64,000 nucleotides of DNA from DATKRB01 sp035532415 (GTDB lineage: Bacteria; Actinomycetota; Acidimicrobiia; Acidimicrobiales; RAAP-2): assembly GCA_035532415.1 (NCBI GenBank), contig DATKRB010000048.1, forward strand, positions 1 through 64,000. The letters are read 5' to 3'. Position 1 is the first letter of the stretch. Each line of letters opens with the position of its first letter. A model generated the notes under the pieces. That model did no database searches, was not told the DNA's origin, and saw only the letters and a program-made list of their open reading frames with translations. Of this stretch, positions 27,140 to 36,069 are shown one piece after another. The translations under genes and the position numbers were made by a program.

Positions 27140-28294
27140 ATGTCATCGAGCTCCGACCAGGTGCCGGAGGCAGACCGGGAAGCCGCGAGCGGGGCGACCG
27201 GTGACCGCTCCCTCGTTGCCGATCCGCTCCAGACCGGCGGGGCTCTCACCCCGCCGACGCAGGCCGGAGCGGACCGTCCGGACCCCGTCCCGCCGGCGCT
27301 CGGATGGAGCCCCATGGCGGTCCTGTGGGACGGCTACCGGCGACGGGTCCTCGGGACGCCCGACGTCGAGATGGTGCCGGGGACCATGGTGGTCGACGGC
27401 CGTCGGGTGCGGTACGCGGTGTCCGACAACGAGGATGCCCATGGCCCCGACGGACCGGACAGCCCCCCCGTGTGGGCGGTCAACATTCACGGGTACTTCG
27501 CCGGAGGCGGCATGTACTGGCGGGAGAGCGCGCGACTCGCCCACGCCCTGGGCTGGCGGTTGGTCAACCCGAGCCTTCCGGGCTTCGGGGGGAGCGACCC
27601 CCTGCGATCGGACCAGATCTCCCTGCCCGGGCTGGCCGAGCAGGTCCGCCACGTGATGGACCACGTCGGGGCAGGCCCCGCGGTGGTCCTCGGTCACTCG
27701 ATGGGAGCGGCCGTGGCCGCCCAGTACGCGCACGCGAACAGCGGTTCCACCCTCGGCCTCGTCCTGCGCGACGGTGTCGCCACCCCTGCATGGAAAACCC
27801 GGCGGGGCATCCTGCCCGCATTGTTGACCCCGATCTCCCCCGGCCTCGCGATTTTCGCCGACCTGTCGACGGCGATGGTCCTCGACCTGCCGGACCTCTT
27901 CATCGGTCGGCTCGCCTCCACCCTGCGGTCGATCCTGCCCGACCTCGGCCGGAGCTTGCAGACGATGGCGGGAACGCTGCCGGTGGGCAGCGTGCTCATG
28001 GATGTCGACCTCCGGGCGGAGCTCGCCGGCCTCGCCGCGGCCGGGGTGCCGATCCTGCCCGAGTGGGGGTGCTTCGACCGGGTGGTGGGCGATGCGGCGG
28101 CGGCGGAGCTCGCGGCCGCCTCCGGGACGCACGTCCAGTGGGTCCCCGGGGGCCACTCGTGGATGCTGGCCCGTCCCCAGGGTCAGGCGGACCTGCTGAC
28201 CCTGGTCCCCTCGGGGCGCGTGTTCGTCGATCGGGTGGAGCAGCGGTGGCGCCTGGCCGCGGGCCCGCGGGGTGAGCTCCGGGCGGCCGTCTGA
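27140..28294 (+). CDS. Alpha/beta-fold hydrolase
   Basis: The 384-residue protein has an alpha/beta hydrolase core from about residue 80: NIHGYFAGGG (oxyanion region), LPGFGGSDP, GHSMGAAVA with the nucleophile serine, and GGHSWML with the likely catalytic histidine near the end. The first 60 residues are Pro/Ala-rich and low complexity. No signal peptide is seen, so it is probably cytosolic or peripherally attached. Substrate unknown; esterase, lipase or haloalkane-type activities cannot be separated here. It is transcribed on its own; a small membrane protein gene follows after 34 bases. Confidence 0.82.
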   Translation: MSSSSDQVPEADREAASGATGDRSLVADPLQTGGALTPPTQAGADRPDPVPPALGWSPMAVLWDGYRRRVLGTPDVEMVPGTMVVDGRRVRYAVSDNEDAHGPDGPDSPPVWAVNIHGYFAGGGMYWRESARLAHALGWRLVNPSLPGFGGSDPLRSDQISLPGLAEQVRHVMDHVGAGPAVVLGHSMGAAVAAQYAHANSGSTLGLVLRDGVATPAWKTRRGILPALLTPISPGLAIFADLSTAMVLDLPDLFIGRLASTLRSILPDLGRSLQTMAGTLPVGSVLMDVDLRAELAGLAAAGVPILPEWGCFDRVVGDAAAAELAAASGTHVQWVPGGHSWMLARPQGQADLLTLVPSGRVFVDRVEQRWRLAAGPRGELRAAV

Positions 28295-28328
28295 CCTCAC
28301 GGAGCCGCTCCGGGCGGGCGGTAGCGTG

Positions 28329-28742
28329 ATGCCCGACATGCTTGCCCCTGCCCTCACCGCTGTCCGGCTGTCGCTCCACGTCCTCGCCGCCACCGTGTGG
28401 GTCGGTGGTCAGCTCGTCATGGTCGGATTGCTCCCGGCGGCCCGGAGGCTGGGCGAACAGGCCCCGCGCTCGCTCGCCGTCGCGCTCGCCCGGCTCAGCT
28501 GGCCGGCCTTCGTCGTCCTGGTCCTCACCGGCTTCTGGAACGTCGCCGCCGTCCACCCTTCGCGCCAGACGACGGCCTGGCAGGTCGTCTTCGGGGTGAA
28601 GATGGCGGTGGTGGTACTGGCTGGCGCGGCCGCCTTCGTTCACGGCCGGGCCACGACGCGCCGGGGCCTGGCCGTCTGGGGCTCGCTGGCCGGGCTGTCC
28701 TCGGTCGCCGCGCTGTGCCTCGGGGTCCTGCTTGCCGGCTGA
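28329..28742 (+). CDS. Small CopD-like membrane protein
   Basis: The product is 137 residues with four predicted membrane spans. LSLHVLAATVWVGGQLVM resembles the start of the CopD (copper resistance D) domain, and later helices carry LTGFWNVAAVHP and FGVKMAVVVLAG. Full CopD proteins are longer, so this is a compact, stand-alone version. TAGCGT lies one base before this ATG; if that hexamer is a promoter, the real start would be the ATG at 28341 (133 residues). Function is not known; copper uptake near the oxidase genes is only a guess. Confidence 0.65.
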   Translation: MPDMLAPALTAVRLSLHVLAATVWVGGQLVMVGLLPAARRLGEQAPRSLAVALARLSWPAFVVLVLTGFWNVAAVHPSRQTTAWQVVFGVKMAVVVLAGAAAFVHGRATTRRGLAVWGSLAGLSSVAALCLGVLLAG

Positions 28743-28887
28743 CCCCGGCCGGGTCCCGGGCACCGAAGACCGGCGCGAGCAGGCATCGGGCATCTGGTGC
28801 CGAGGACGGGGCGTCCGCGGCACCAGGAAGGTCTAACCTTGCCGGGACAGGCCGCAACCGGCCAGGCGCTACGCCAAGGAGGGATGG

Positions 28888-29169
28888 ATGCTGGCAGAGA
28901 TCTTCGGCCCCGACCTTCTCATCGTCGTCCTCGTCGTCGTCGTCGTGCTGTTCGGCGGTGCGGCCATCCCCAAGCTGGCCCGCAACCTCGGGTCGGCGAA
29001 GAAGGAGTTCGAAAAGGGCGTCAAGGACGGAAACCCCGCCGACGGAGCGGCTCCGGGCGACGGAGCGGCTTTGGGCGACGGAGCGGCGGCCCGGGGCGAG
29101 GCCCCGGCCGTCCAGACGGGCAACGACGTGCCCGGGGGGCCCGGATCGGGCTCGGGCACCCCGCAGTAG
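28888..29169 (+). CDS. tatA: Twin-arginine translocase subunit TatA
   Basis: The 93-residue protein has the TatA layout: a short outside end, one membrane span (residues about 8-24) with FGP before it, then KLARNLGSAKKEFEKG forming the amphipathic helix, and a Gly/Ala/Pro-rich tail. AAGGAGG lies about ten bases before the ATG. TatA forms the pore of the Tat system for folded proteins. It stands alone before the oxidase genes; tatC is not in the window. TAACCT at 28834-28839 may be its -10 element. Confidence 0.9.
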   Translation: MLAEIFGPDLLIVVLVVVVVLFGGAAIPKLARNLGSAKKEFEKGVKDGNPADGAAPGDGAALGDGAAARGEAPAVQTGNDVPGGPGSGSGTPQ

Positions 29170-29230
29170 CCCTTTCACCCGCCCTGCCTCCCTCGGAGCG
29201 TCAACTTGTGCCTGCGGGTGGTCCCAGCAC

Positions 29231-29236
29231 TAGTGT
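29231..29236 (+). promoter_or_regulatory. Possible -10 element of a leaderless ctaC transcript
   Basis: TAGTGT is followed by seven bases and the GTG start of ctaC. There is no ribosome site between. This would start the ctaC-ctaD-ctaF mRNA at the initiation codon. Confidence 0.4.
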
Positions 29237-29243
29237 CGCCCCC

Positions 29244-30071
29244 GTGGATACGCCCACGGCTGGGACACCGCCCGACGGTCCGAATCTGAACCCCCGTCGG
29301 CCCCGGTCGCACCGCTGGGCCATCGCCGCCTCGCTGGCCGTCCCCCTGGTCCTGGCGGGATGCCAGGTGCCCTCCTTCGGGGCCTACAAAGGCGTCACCA
29401 AGCAGGCGAACGACTCGTTCAAGCTCTGGCAGGGCTTCTTCATCGGCAGCCTGATCCTCGGGGGGATCGTGATCGCCCTGATCGTGTGGGCTGTCCTGCG
29501 CTACCGCCGCCGCTCGGACGAGATCCCCGGCCAGACCCAGTACCACACGCTCTTCGAGATCACCTACACGGTCATCCCGGTCATCATCGTCCTCGTGCTG
29601 TTCGCCTTCACCGTGGTGACGGAGAACGAGGTGACGGCGACGCCCAAGGGAAACGTGGCCATTCAGGTCACTGCGTTCCAGTGGGGTTGGCAGTTCTACT
29701 ACCCGGCCACCGGAAAGGCCGTGCAAGGCGTGCTCTCCGAGGACCCTCAGATGGTCGTCCCGACCGGTGAGACGGTGAACATCACCCTGAAGTCCGCCGA
29801 CGTGATCCACGGCTTTTACGTCCCCGAGTTCAACTTCAGCCAGTACGCGCAGCCGGGCTACGACAACCACTTCAACTTCACCCCCCTCCACAACGGCACC
29901 TTCCGCGGCCAGTGCACCCAGCTCTGCGGGCTGTACCACTCCCTCATGGTGTTCAGCGTCAAGTCCGTGCCACCGGCTCAATTCCAAGCGTGGGTCCACC
30001 AGGTCCCGGCGGGGCACGCCAGCCTCAACCAGCTGAAAGCCCAGATCGCGGCGAAAGGACCCGGAGCGTGA
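29244..30071 (+). CDS. ctaC: Cytochrome c oxidase subunit II (CtaC)
   Basis: The 275-residue lipoprotein has a signal ending in LAGC, with Cys40 as the lipidation site, then two membrane spans (residues about 65-130) and a periplasmic-type CuA domain. Copper ligands are visible in VIHGFYVPEF and GQCTQLCGLYHSLM. It receives electrons from cytochrome bc1 and passes them to haem a in CtaD. The GTG start fits the signal length. It opens the ctaC-ctaD-ctaF operon and ends in a GTGA overlap with ctaD. Confidence 0.95.
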   Translation: MDTPTAGTPPDGPNLNPRRPRSHRWAIAASLAVPLVLAGCQVPSFGAYKGVTKQANDSFKLWQGFFIGSLILGGIVIALIVWAVLRYRRRSDEIPGQTQYHTLFEITYTVIPVIIVLVLFAFTVVTENEVTATPKGNVAIQVTAFQWGWQFYYPATGKAVQGVLSEDPQMVVPTGETVNITLKSADVIHGFYVPEFNFSQYAQPGYDNHFNFTPLHNGTFRGQCTQLCGLYHSLMVFSVKSVPPAQFQAWVHQVPAGHASLNQLKAQIAAKGPGA

Positions 30072-31822
30072 CGGACGTCATCACTCCTCCCGCCACCAGC
30101 GGCGGGATCGACCTCCCCGACGAGCACGCCCCGGTCGCCGCCCACGGGCACGAGGAACACGGTCCGTCGGGCCTCCTCAAATGGCTCACCTCCACCGACC
30201 ACAAGGTCATCGGGATGAGCTACATGATCACTTCCCTGGTCCTGTTCTACGTGGCGGGGATCATGGCCCTGATCATTCGGCTCCAGCTGGCCAGCCCCAA
30301 CTCGTCGCTCGTCGATTTTCAGCAGTACAACCAGCTCTTCACGATGCACGGCAGCCTCATGCTGTACCTGTTCGCGGGGCCCTTCGCCTTCGGAGGGCTG
30401 GCCAACTACATCGTGCCCCTGCAGATCGGCGCTCCCGACATGGCGTTCCCGCGCCTGAACGCCCTGTCCTACTGGCTCTACCTGACCGGGTCGATCGCCA
30501 TGATGTCGAGTTTCCTGGTGGCCGGGGGCGCCCCCTCCTTCGGCTGGGTGTCCTATGCGCCGCTCTCCAATGCCACCAACTCCCCCGGGGCCGGGGGCGA
30601 CATGTGGATCATGGCGATCGCCCTGACCGGCTTCTCCGCCATCTTCACCGGAGTGAACCTGGTGGCGACCATCTTCTACCTCCGGGCTCCGGGCATGACC
30701 ATGTTCCGGATGCCCATCTTCACCTGGAACATGCTGGTGACCGCCCTCCTCATCCTGATCGCCTTCCCCGTCCTGACGAGCGCGCTCATCATGCTCTTCT
30801 GCGACCGCCACTTCGGGACCCACATCTATTCCGTGGTCGGCGGGGGGTCACCGATCCTCTGGCAAAACCTCTTCTGGTTCTTCGGGCATCCGGAGGTGTA
30901 CATCCTGGCCCTGCCCTATTTCGGGATCGTGACCGAGGTCCTGCCGGTCTTCTCGCGCAAGCCGGTCTTCGGCTACAAGGGCATGGTCTTCGCCACCATG
31001 GCCATCGCCGCCCTCTCGACGGGCGTGTGGGCCCACCACATGTTCACGACGGGCGCCGTGCTGCTCCCCTTCTTCTCCCTCCTCACCCTGCTGATCGCCG
31101 TGCCGACCGGCATAAAGTTCTTCAACTGGATCGGCACGATGTGGCGGGGCCAGCTCCAGATGACGACGGCCATGCTCTTCTGCATCGGCTTCCTCTTCGT
31201 GTTCCTCATCGGCGGGATCACCGGGGTCATGTTGGGCTCCCCCCCCATCGACTTCTTCGTGCACGACACCTACTTCGTCGTCGCCCACTTCCACAACGTG
31301 CTGATCGGCACCGCGGTGTTCGCCGGGTTCGCAGGGATCTACTACTGGTATCCGAAGATGTTCGGACGGATGCTCGACGAGCGCCTCGGCAAGTGGCATT
31401 TCTGGCTGCTCTTCATCGGCTTCTGGATCACGTTCATGCCCCAGTACGTCCTCGGGCTGAAGGGGATGCCCCGGCGGGTGGCCGTGTACCCGGACAACCT
31501 CGGGTGGCAGATCTACAACCAGATCTCGACCGTCGGCGCCTTCATCATCGCCGCCTCGTTCGCCATCATGCTGTGGAACCTGTGGATCTCGTGGCGCCGT
31601 CCGGTGCTGGCCGGGGACAACCCCTGGGACGCCCACACGCTCGAGTGGTTCACCACTTCGCCGCCCCCGCACCACAACTACACGCACCTGCCGCCCATCC
31701 GCTCGGAGCGGCCCACCTGGGACGCCAACCACCCTGACGCACCGGCGCTCGAGCACGGCCATCCCCGCCAATCGCCGAACGGATCCCGGAAGGGTGGCGA
31801 ACGGAAAGTGGGGACACATTGA
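30068..31822 (+). CDS. ctaD: Cytochrome c oxidase subunit I (aa3-type, CtaD)
   Basis: The 584-residue haem-copper oxidase catalytic subunit has about twelve membrane spans. Histidine ligands sit in FTMHGSLML (low-spin haem), FGHPEVYILALP (CuB and cross-linked Tyr), AHHMFTTG (CuB), and FVVAHFHNVLIG (haem a3 and a). The D-channel region IGAPDMAFPRLN and GHPEV glutamate mark a type A1 enzyme. The His-rich start and long C terminus are typical of actinobacterial bc1-aa3 supercomplexes. GTG start; stop overlaps ctaF. Confidence 0.97.
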   Translation: MTDVITPPATSGGIDLPDEHAPVAAHGHEEHGPSGLLKWLTSTDHKVIGMSYMITSLVLFYVAGIMALIIRLQLASPNSSLVDFQQYNQLFTMHGSLMLYLFAGPFAFGGLANYIVPLQIGAPDMAFPRLNALSYWLYLTGSIAMMSSFLVAGGAPSFGWVSYAPLSNATNSPGAGGDMWIMAIALTGFSAIFTGVNLVATIFYLRAPGMTMFRMPIFTWNMLVTALLILIAFPVLTSALIMLFCDRHFGTHIYSVVGGGSPILWQNLFWFFGHPEVYILALPYFGIVTEVLPVFSRKPVFGYKGMVFATMAIAALSTGVWAHHMFTTGAVLLPFFSLLTLLIAVPTGIKFFNWIGTMWRGQLQMTTAMLFCIGFLFVFLIGGITGVMLGSPPIDFFVHDTYFVVAHFHNVLIGTAVFAGFAGIYYWYPKMFGRMLDERLGKWHFWLLFIGFWITFMPQYVLGLKGMPRRVAVYPDNLGWQIYNQISTVGAFIIAASFAIMLWNLWISWRRPVLAGDNPWDAHTLEWFTTSPPPHHNYTHLPPIRSERPTWDANHPDAPALEHGHPRQSPNGSRKGGERKVGTH

Positions 31823-32211
31823 GGATCGAGGCGTTGCTCCTGTTGGGGGTCGGTGTCTTCTTCGGCTTGATCGGAACCATCTACTGGTTCACCGCCTACG
31901 AGGACGGCGGCACGATGATGCTGGTGGGCACCTGCCTCCTCGGCCTGCTCCCCGGGAGCTACTACTTCTACTGGCACCGTCGCATGCCGGTCAGGCCCGA
32001 GGACCGCGACGACGCCACCATGGAGGACGGGGCCGGGACGATCGACTCCTTCCCCGGCTCGAGCATCTGGCCGTTCGTGATCGGCATGTCGGCGTTCCTC
32101 ATCACGATGGGCCTGGTCTTCGGATTCTGGCTGGCGCTGCCCGGTGTCGGGCTGCTCCTCACCGCTCTCGCCGGCGTGACCGCCGAGAGCCGCCGCGGCG
32201 GGACCGTCTGA
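31819..32211 (+). CDS. ctaF: Cytochrome c oxidase subunit IV, actinobacterial type (CtaF)
   Basis: The 130-residue membrane protein has about four hydrophobic helices and the LGVGVFFGLIGTIYWFTAYEDGG start, which resembles actinobacterial CtaF. This small subunit packs against subunits I and III in the supercomplex. Its TTG start overlaps the ctaD stop (TTGA). The stop codon falls at the first base block of the tandem repeat described next, so the repeat begins exactly where coding ends. Confidence 0.9.
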   Translation: MRIEALLLLGVGVFFGLIGTIYWFTAYEDGGTMMLVGTCLLGLLPGSYYFYWHRRMPVRPEDRDDATMEDGAGTIDSFPGSSIWPFVIGMSAFLITMGLVFGFWLALPGVGLLLTALAGVTAESRRGGTV

Positions 32212-32298
32212 GGCCTGCGTCTTCCTGAGGCCTGCGTCTTCCTGAGGCCTGCGTCTTCCCTGAGGCCTGCGTCTTCCCTGAGGCCTGCGTCTTCCCTG
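32211..32298 (+). repeat. Five tandem copies of a 17-18 bp unit between ctaF and qcrB
   Basis: The unit is AGGCCTGCGTCTTCC(C)TG. Two 17-base copies (32211-32227, 32228-32244) precede three 18-base copies (32245-32298), and a diverged sixth copy follows. Each has the palindrome AGGCCT. The array starts in the ctaF stop codon and lies between two convergent operons. Confidence 0.95.
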
Positions 32299-32309
32299 AG
32301 GCCTCCGTC

Positions 32310-32330
32310 ACGGACCCCCCGGGGGGCCGT
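32310..32330. terminator. G+C-rich hairpin at the ctaF/qcrB convergence
   Basis: ACGG, a bulged A and CCCCCC pair with GGGGGG and CCGT in a ten-pair inverted repeat. It can act in both directions between converging operons. The rest of the gap, up to 32510, has no clear gene; AGGAGG at 32343-32349 is not followed by a usable start codon. Confidence 0.5.
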
Positions 32331-32510
32331 CGTGAGTGGTCAAGGAGGAATCGACGGGGCAGGGACCCCGATCACGCCTCGGGTGGGCGGTCCCGGAAAG
32401 TCCATCGGCCGGCCAGGGCCCGGCTCCGCCTTCGGGTGAGGCCTACGAGACCGATGAGGCGGTGAGCGCCCGACGAGAGGGTGGCGCGCCGCCTGGCGGG
32501 GCTCGGGGGA

Positions 32511-34115
32511 CTAGCGCTTCACTTGGCGGACGCCGGCACCGACGGCACCGTCCACCGGCGACGTCCGCTCGGGCACCGTGACGCCCGGCTCGAGCTCGAT
32601 CAGCACCGGCACCGGCTCGGGCTGGAGCTCGTCGCGCTCGTCACCCGGCCGGGGCGCCGACGGCTCGGTCCGGTACTCGCCGCTCGCCGTCCGGGTCACG
32701 ACCAGCGCCCGCTTCCGCTTGCCGATCCCGCGCACGCCCTGCATCTCACGGCAGATCTTCCAGGTGGCCGCATAGGTCAACAGGGGGACCACGAACACCG
32801 CGAAACGGAAGAACCACAGCACCACGTTCAACGAGACGTGAAAGTAATTGGCGAGCACGTCCGTCGAGCTGGCCAAAAACATGACGAACAGCATGGCGAA
32901 GAAGGCGGCGCCGAACGCGGTCCGCTTCGGCCGGTCCCTCGGGCGGTCGAGCAGGTTGTGCAGCTCGTTGTCCTTGGTGAACATGCGTTCGATCAGCGGC
33001 CACCCGAAGGCCACGTTGAAGACCAGGCCCGGGAACAGGATGGCGGGGAAGAAGACCTCCCAGGGCAGCGTGTGCCCCCAGCCCGTCCACTCCCAGCTGG
33101 GCATGATCCGGAGGGCACCGTCGAGCCATCCCATGTACCAGTCCGGCTGCACGGCGTAGGAGATCCGGTCGGCCTTGTAGGAGCCGAACTGCCAGATGGG
33201 GTTGATCTGGGCCAGCCCGCCGAGGAGAGCGAGCGCCCCTGACACCATGAAGAGGAAGCCCGTCGTCTTGGCCATGAACGTGGGGAACATGGGCGAGCCC
33301 ACCACGTTGTGCTCGGTCCGGCCCCTGCCGGGAAATTGCGTGTGCTTCTGACGGACCAGCAGCCCGAGGTGGACCCCGATCAGGACGGCGATGATGGCCG
33401 GCAGGATCAGCATATGGATGATGTAGAACCGGGGAATGATGAGGGTTCCCGGGAAGTTCCCGCCGAAGAGGAAGGTCGCCAGATAGCTCCCGACGAACGG
33501 GATCGAGAGGAGGATCGAATAGGCGATCCGCAGGCCGGTCCCCGACACCAGGTCGTCAGGGAGCGAGTACCCGATGAACCCGTTGAGGATGGCCATGATC
33601 AGGAGCGTGGTGCCGATGATCCAGTTGGTCTCGCGGGGCTTGCGGAAGGCGCCGGTGAAGAAGATCCGAGCCATGTGTATGACGATCGAGCCGACGAAGA
33701 CGTTCGCTGCCCAGTGGTGCATCTGGCGCATCAGCAGCCCGGAACGGACCGAGAACGACAGGTCGACGGTGGACGCGAATGCGGCCGACACCCGCTGGCC
33801 GTCGAGGGGCTTGTAAGGCCCGTGGTAGATCACCTGGTCGGCGGACGGCACGAAATACAGCGACAGGAATATGCCCGTGGCGATCAGCACGACGAACGAG
33901 TAGAGGGCGATCTCGCCGAGCATGAACGACCAGTGGTCGGGGAAGATCTTGTCGAGCAGCGTCCGGCCGCCCTTGGCGATCCCGAACCGCTCGTCCAGCT
34001 CGCCGACGATCTTGCCGGTCCGACCGTAGGGGCCGAGCGCCGCCTGGGCCTCCCGCTTGGTGCGTGGCAGGGCGATGCGCTTGGCGCGCGGTTCCGTCGC
34101 TTCCGTCGTGCTCAC
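32511..34115 (-). CDS. qcrB: Ubiquinol/menaquinol-cytochrome c reductase cytochrome b (QcrB)
   Basis: The 534-residue cytochrome b has eight or more membrane spans. Haem b ligands lie in MRQMHHWAANVFVGSIVIHMARIF and HMLILPAIIAVLIGVHLGLL stretches. PDWYMGW replaces the PEWY quinone-site loop, as in actinobacteria. The C-terminal 100 residues extend past the core in a charged tail. GTG start overlaps the qcrA stop (GTGA); an in-frame extension upstream has no ribosome site. It oxidises menaquinol in the bc1-aa3 supercomplex. Confidence 0.95.
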   Translation of the reverse strand: MSTTEATEPRAKRIALPRTKREAQAALGPYGRTGKIVGELDERFGIAKGGRTLLDKIFPDHWSFMLGEIALYSFVVLIATGIFLSLYFVPSADQVIYHGPYKPLDGQRVSAAFASTVDLSFSVRSGLLMRQMHHWAANVFVGSIVIHMARIFFTGAFRKPRETNWIIGTTLLIMAILNGFIGYSLPDDLVSGTGLRIAYSILLSIPFVGSYLATFLFGGNFPGTLIIPRFYIIHMLILPAIIAVLIGVHLGLLVRQKHTQFPGRGRTEHNVVGSPMFPTFMAKTTGFLFMVSGALALLGGLAQINPIWQFGSYKADRISYAVQPDWYMGWLDGALRIMPSWEWTGWGHTLPWEVFFPAILFPGLVFNVAFGWPLIERMFTKDNELHNLLDRPRDRPKRTAFGAAFFAMLFVMFLASSTDVLANYFHVSLNVVLWFFRFAVFVVPLLTYAATWKICREMQGVRGIGKRKRALVVTRTASGEYRTEPSAPRPGDERDELQPEPVPVLIELEPGVTVPERTSPVDGAVGAGVRQVKR

Positions 34116-35083
34116 CTGGTCGTCCGTTCCCAGAATCCCGGCCCGACGGCCTGGTCGTAGCCGGCTTGCGCCCGCAGGTGACCGCTCGAGTCCACCTTCA
34201 GCGGGAGCTGCGGCAGGGGCCGCGGTGCCGGACCGAAGTTGGGCACGGCACCGTCGAGCACGTTGAACATCGACTGGTGGCACGGGCAGACGAGGAGCTG
34301 GAGCTGCTGCTCGTAAAGGCCGACCGGGCACCCGAGGTGAGTGCACAGCTTGGAGTAGGCCACGTAGCCCCGAGGACCCCAGCTCTCCCGGCCCGGCTGG
34401 GTGGTGATGTCGTCCGTCGACACCCGGATCAGCACCGTCTGGTCCACGGCCTGGCCCTCCTCCGTGTTCTGTGCGCCTGCCGGAAAGACCGTCATGATGC
34501 CTCCGACCTGCAGGGTGTCGACGCGGACCGGCCGCCCGTTGGAGTCGACCAGCAACGAGTTCCGCCGCCAGTTCGTGACGTCGAACGTGTTGCCCGGCAC
34601 CGGACCGAGCGAGCGCAGCAAGGGGAAGATGGCGACGATCCCGAAGATCCCCGCCCCTCCGGCGAACAGCCCGCCCAGCATCCTGCGACGCTTCACGACG
34701 ACCCCGGTGCGCTGGACCAGGGCGGCTGACATGGCATCCTGCTCGTCCGCGGTGGAGGCCAACCTGTGGCGCTCCTCCACGAAGGGTCCCTGGGGCATCA
34801 GGTACTTGCCCCAGGCGGTGAGCCCGAAGCCCAGAAGGAGCAGCCCGGCCCCGAAGGTCACGGCGAGGACCCAGGGCGGCCCGTCGACCCAGTAGGCGGC
34901 ACCGAAGCCGGCCACGGCCAGTGTGCCGAGCACGAAGGACAGAGCGATGATCCGCTCGGTCCGCTGCGGGTGCGTTGCAGCCTCCTGCATGTGCGGATCG
35001 TCGAACCGCGCCACGGGCATCGGCACCGGGGTCCGGCCCCCGTGGCCTTCGTGGCCGTCCGGTTCGTTCGTCGTGTTGCTCAT
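34112..35083 (-). CDS. qcrA: Rieske iron-sulphur protein (QcrA)
   Basis: The 323-residue protein has three membrane spans in its first 160 residues and a C-terminal Rieske domain with CTHLGC and CPCHQS as the 2Fe-2S ligands. Three spans, against one in mitochondria, are typical of actinobacterial QcrA. Twin arginines near residues 131-133 (KRRRML) precede the third span. In Streptomyces the corresponding segment is exported by Tat. It sits between qcrC and qcrB, overlapping both. Confidence 0.96.
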   Translation of the reverse strand: MSNTTNEPDGHEGHGGRTPVPMPVARFDDPHMQEAATHPQRTERIIALSFVLGTLAVAGFGAAYWVDGPPWVLAVTFGAGLLLLGFGLTAWGKYLMPQGPFVEERHRLASTADEQDAMSAALVQRTGVVVKRRRMLGGLFAGGAGIFGIVAIFPLLRSLGPVPGNTFDVTNWRRNSLLVDSNGRPVRVDTLQVGGIMTVFPAGAQNTEEGQAVDQTVLIRVSTDDITTQPGRESWGPRGYVAYSKLCTHLGCPVGLYEQQLQLLVCPCHQSMFNVLDGAVPNFGPAPRPLPQLPLKVDSSGHLRAQAGYDQAVGPGFWERTTR

Positions 35084-36069
35084 GCGCGGTCCCCGATCCA
35101 GAAGCAGATGAGGGCGAGGCCCCCGACCCCGAACAGCAGGCCGATGAACCCCTCGGCCACCGGGCCGATCCCTCCCAGGCCGGAGCCTCCGGGATCGGCC
35201 GGATGCTGGATGCTCTCGGTCACGTACGCCACCACGTCGCGGAGCTGGGAGTCGAGGAGGTTGCCGGTGAAGCGCGGCATGTTGGCCGGGCCGGTCCTGA
35301 TCGCCTCGGCGACCTGTTGCGCGGTGGCCGCGTGCAGGGACGGTGAGAACGTCGACAGCGCCAGGGCGTCACCCATGCCGGTGATGGTGTGGCACGCGGC
35401 ACAGTTCAGCGAGAACAGGTCCGCCCCGTCGGCGAGGTTGGCCCCTTTGAGGTTCGGGTACGGCACGTAGGGAACCGCCGGATCGAGCGAGTTGACGAAC
35501 GCCGCCACCTCGAGCGCCTGCTTCGGGCTGAGACGGGGCGGCTTGCGATTGGCCTGCACGACATTGGTGGTCGCCGCCGGCATCCTTCCCGTCGACACCC
35601 AGAAGTCGACGGTGGCCGGCCCCACCCCGACCAGGTTGGGGGCGATGGCCGAGCCCTGGGCGTCGGCCCCGTGGCAGCTCGAGCAGTTCTGGGCGAAGAG
35701 CGCCTGGCCGAGGGGGACGTACGAGGCCGGGGGGGTCTTGTAGGTGATCGCTGAGCTCCCGTAGGCGACGAGATGCCGCTTGCCGCCCACCGTGCGGTAG
35801 ATCCGCACCGACGCGTTGGCACCGCCGGAGTTCTTGGGCCCACCGAGGTAGGAGGGACTGCCCACCCCCGGTGGCAACGAGACCCCCGAGCTGAAGTTGC
35901 CCGCCCCCACGCCTCCGCCCGAGGAGATGCCGCCGACGCCCGAGCTCGACGACGGGGTCGTGGTCGCGCTCGCTCCCGAGGCGAGCGAGAGCACCCCACC
36001 CAGGCCCATGGCCGCCACCATCATGGCGGGGAGCAGGTAGCGGTTTCCGAACAACCGTGACACGAGCAC
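35080..36069 (-). CDS. qcrC: Diheme cytochrome c subunit (QcrC)
   Basis: The 329-residue protein has a Sec-type N-terminal segment, a Ser/Gly-rich linker, two haem sites, NCSSCH and NCAACH, and a C-terminal membrane anchor (residues about 300-325). Two CXXCH motifs and a C-terminal anchor are typical of actinobacterial QcrC, which replaces soluble cytochrome c and wires bc1 to the aa3 oxidase. The GTG start follows the ctaE stop with no gap. The upstream Ser/Gly linker is longer than usual. Confidence 0.96.
   Translation of the reverse strand: MLVSRLFGNRYLLPAMMVAAMGLGGVLSLASGASATTTPSSSSGVGGISSGGGVGAGNFSSGVSLPPGVGSPSYLGGPKNSGGANASVRIYRTVGGKRHLVAYGSSAITYKTPPASYVPLGQALFAQNCSSCHGADAQGSAIAPNLVGVGPATVDFWVSTGRMPAATTNVVQANRKPPRLSPKQALEVAAFVNSLDPAVPYVPYPNLKGANLADGADLFSLNCAACHTITGMGDALALSTFSPSLHAATAQQVAEAIRTGPANMPRFTGNLLDSQLRDVVAYVTESIQHPADPGGSGLGGIGPVAEGFIGLLFGVGGLALICFWIGDRA

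Noticed and set aside
32211..32298. CRISPR-like array
   Set aside because: The units are directly adjacent with no spacers and are only 17-18 bases long; no cas gene is present.
32336..32581. 81-codon frame in the ctaF/qcrB gap
   Set aside because: GTG start without a ribosome site, low-complexity product, and overlap with the qcrB 3' end. No family resemblance seen.
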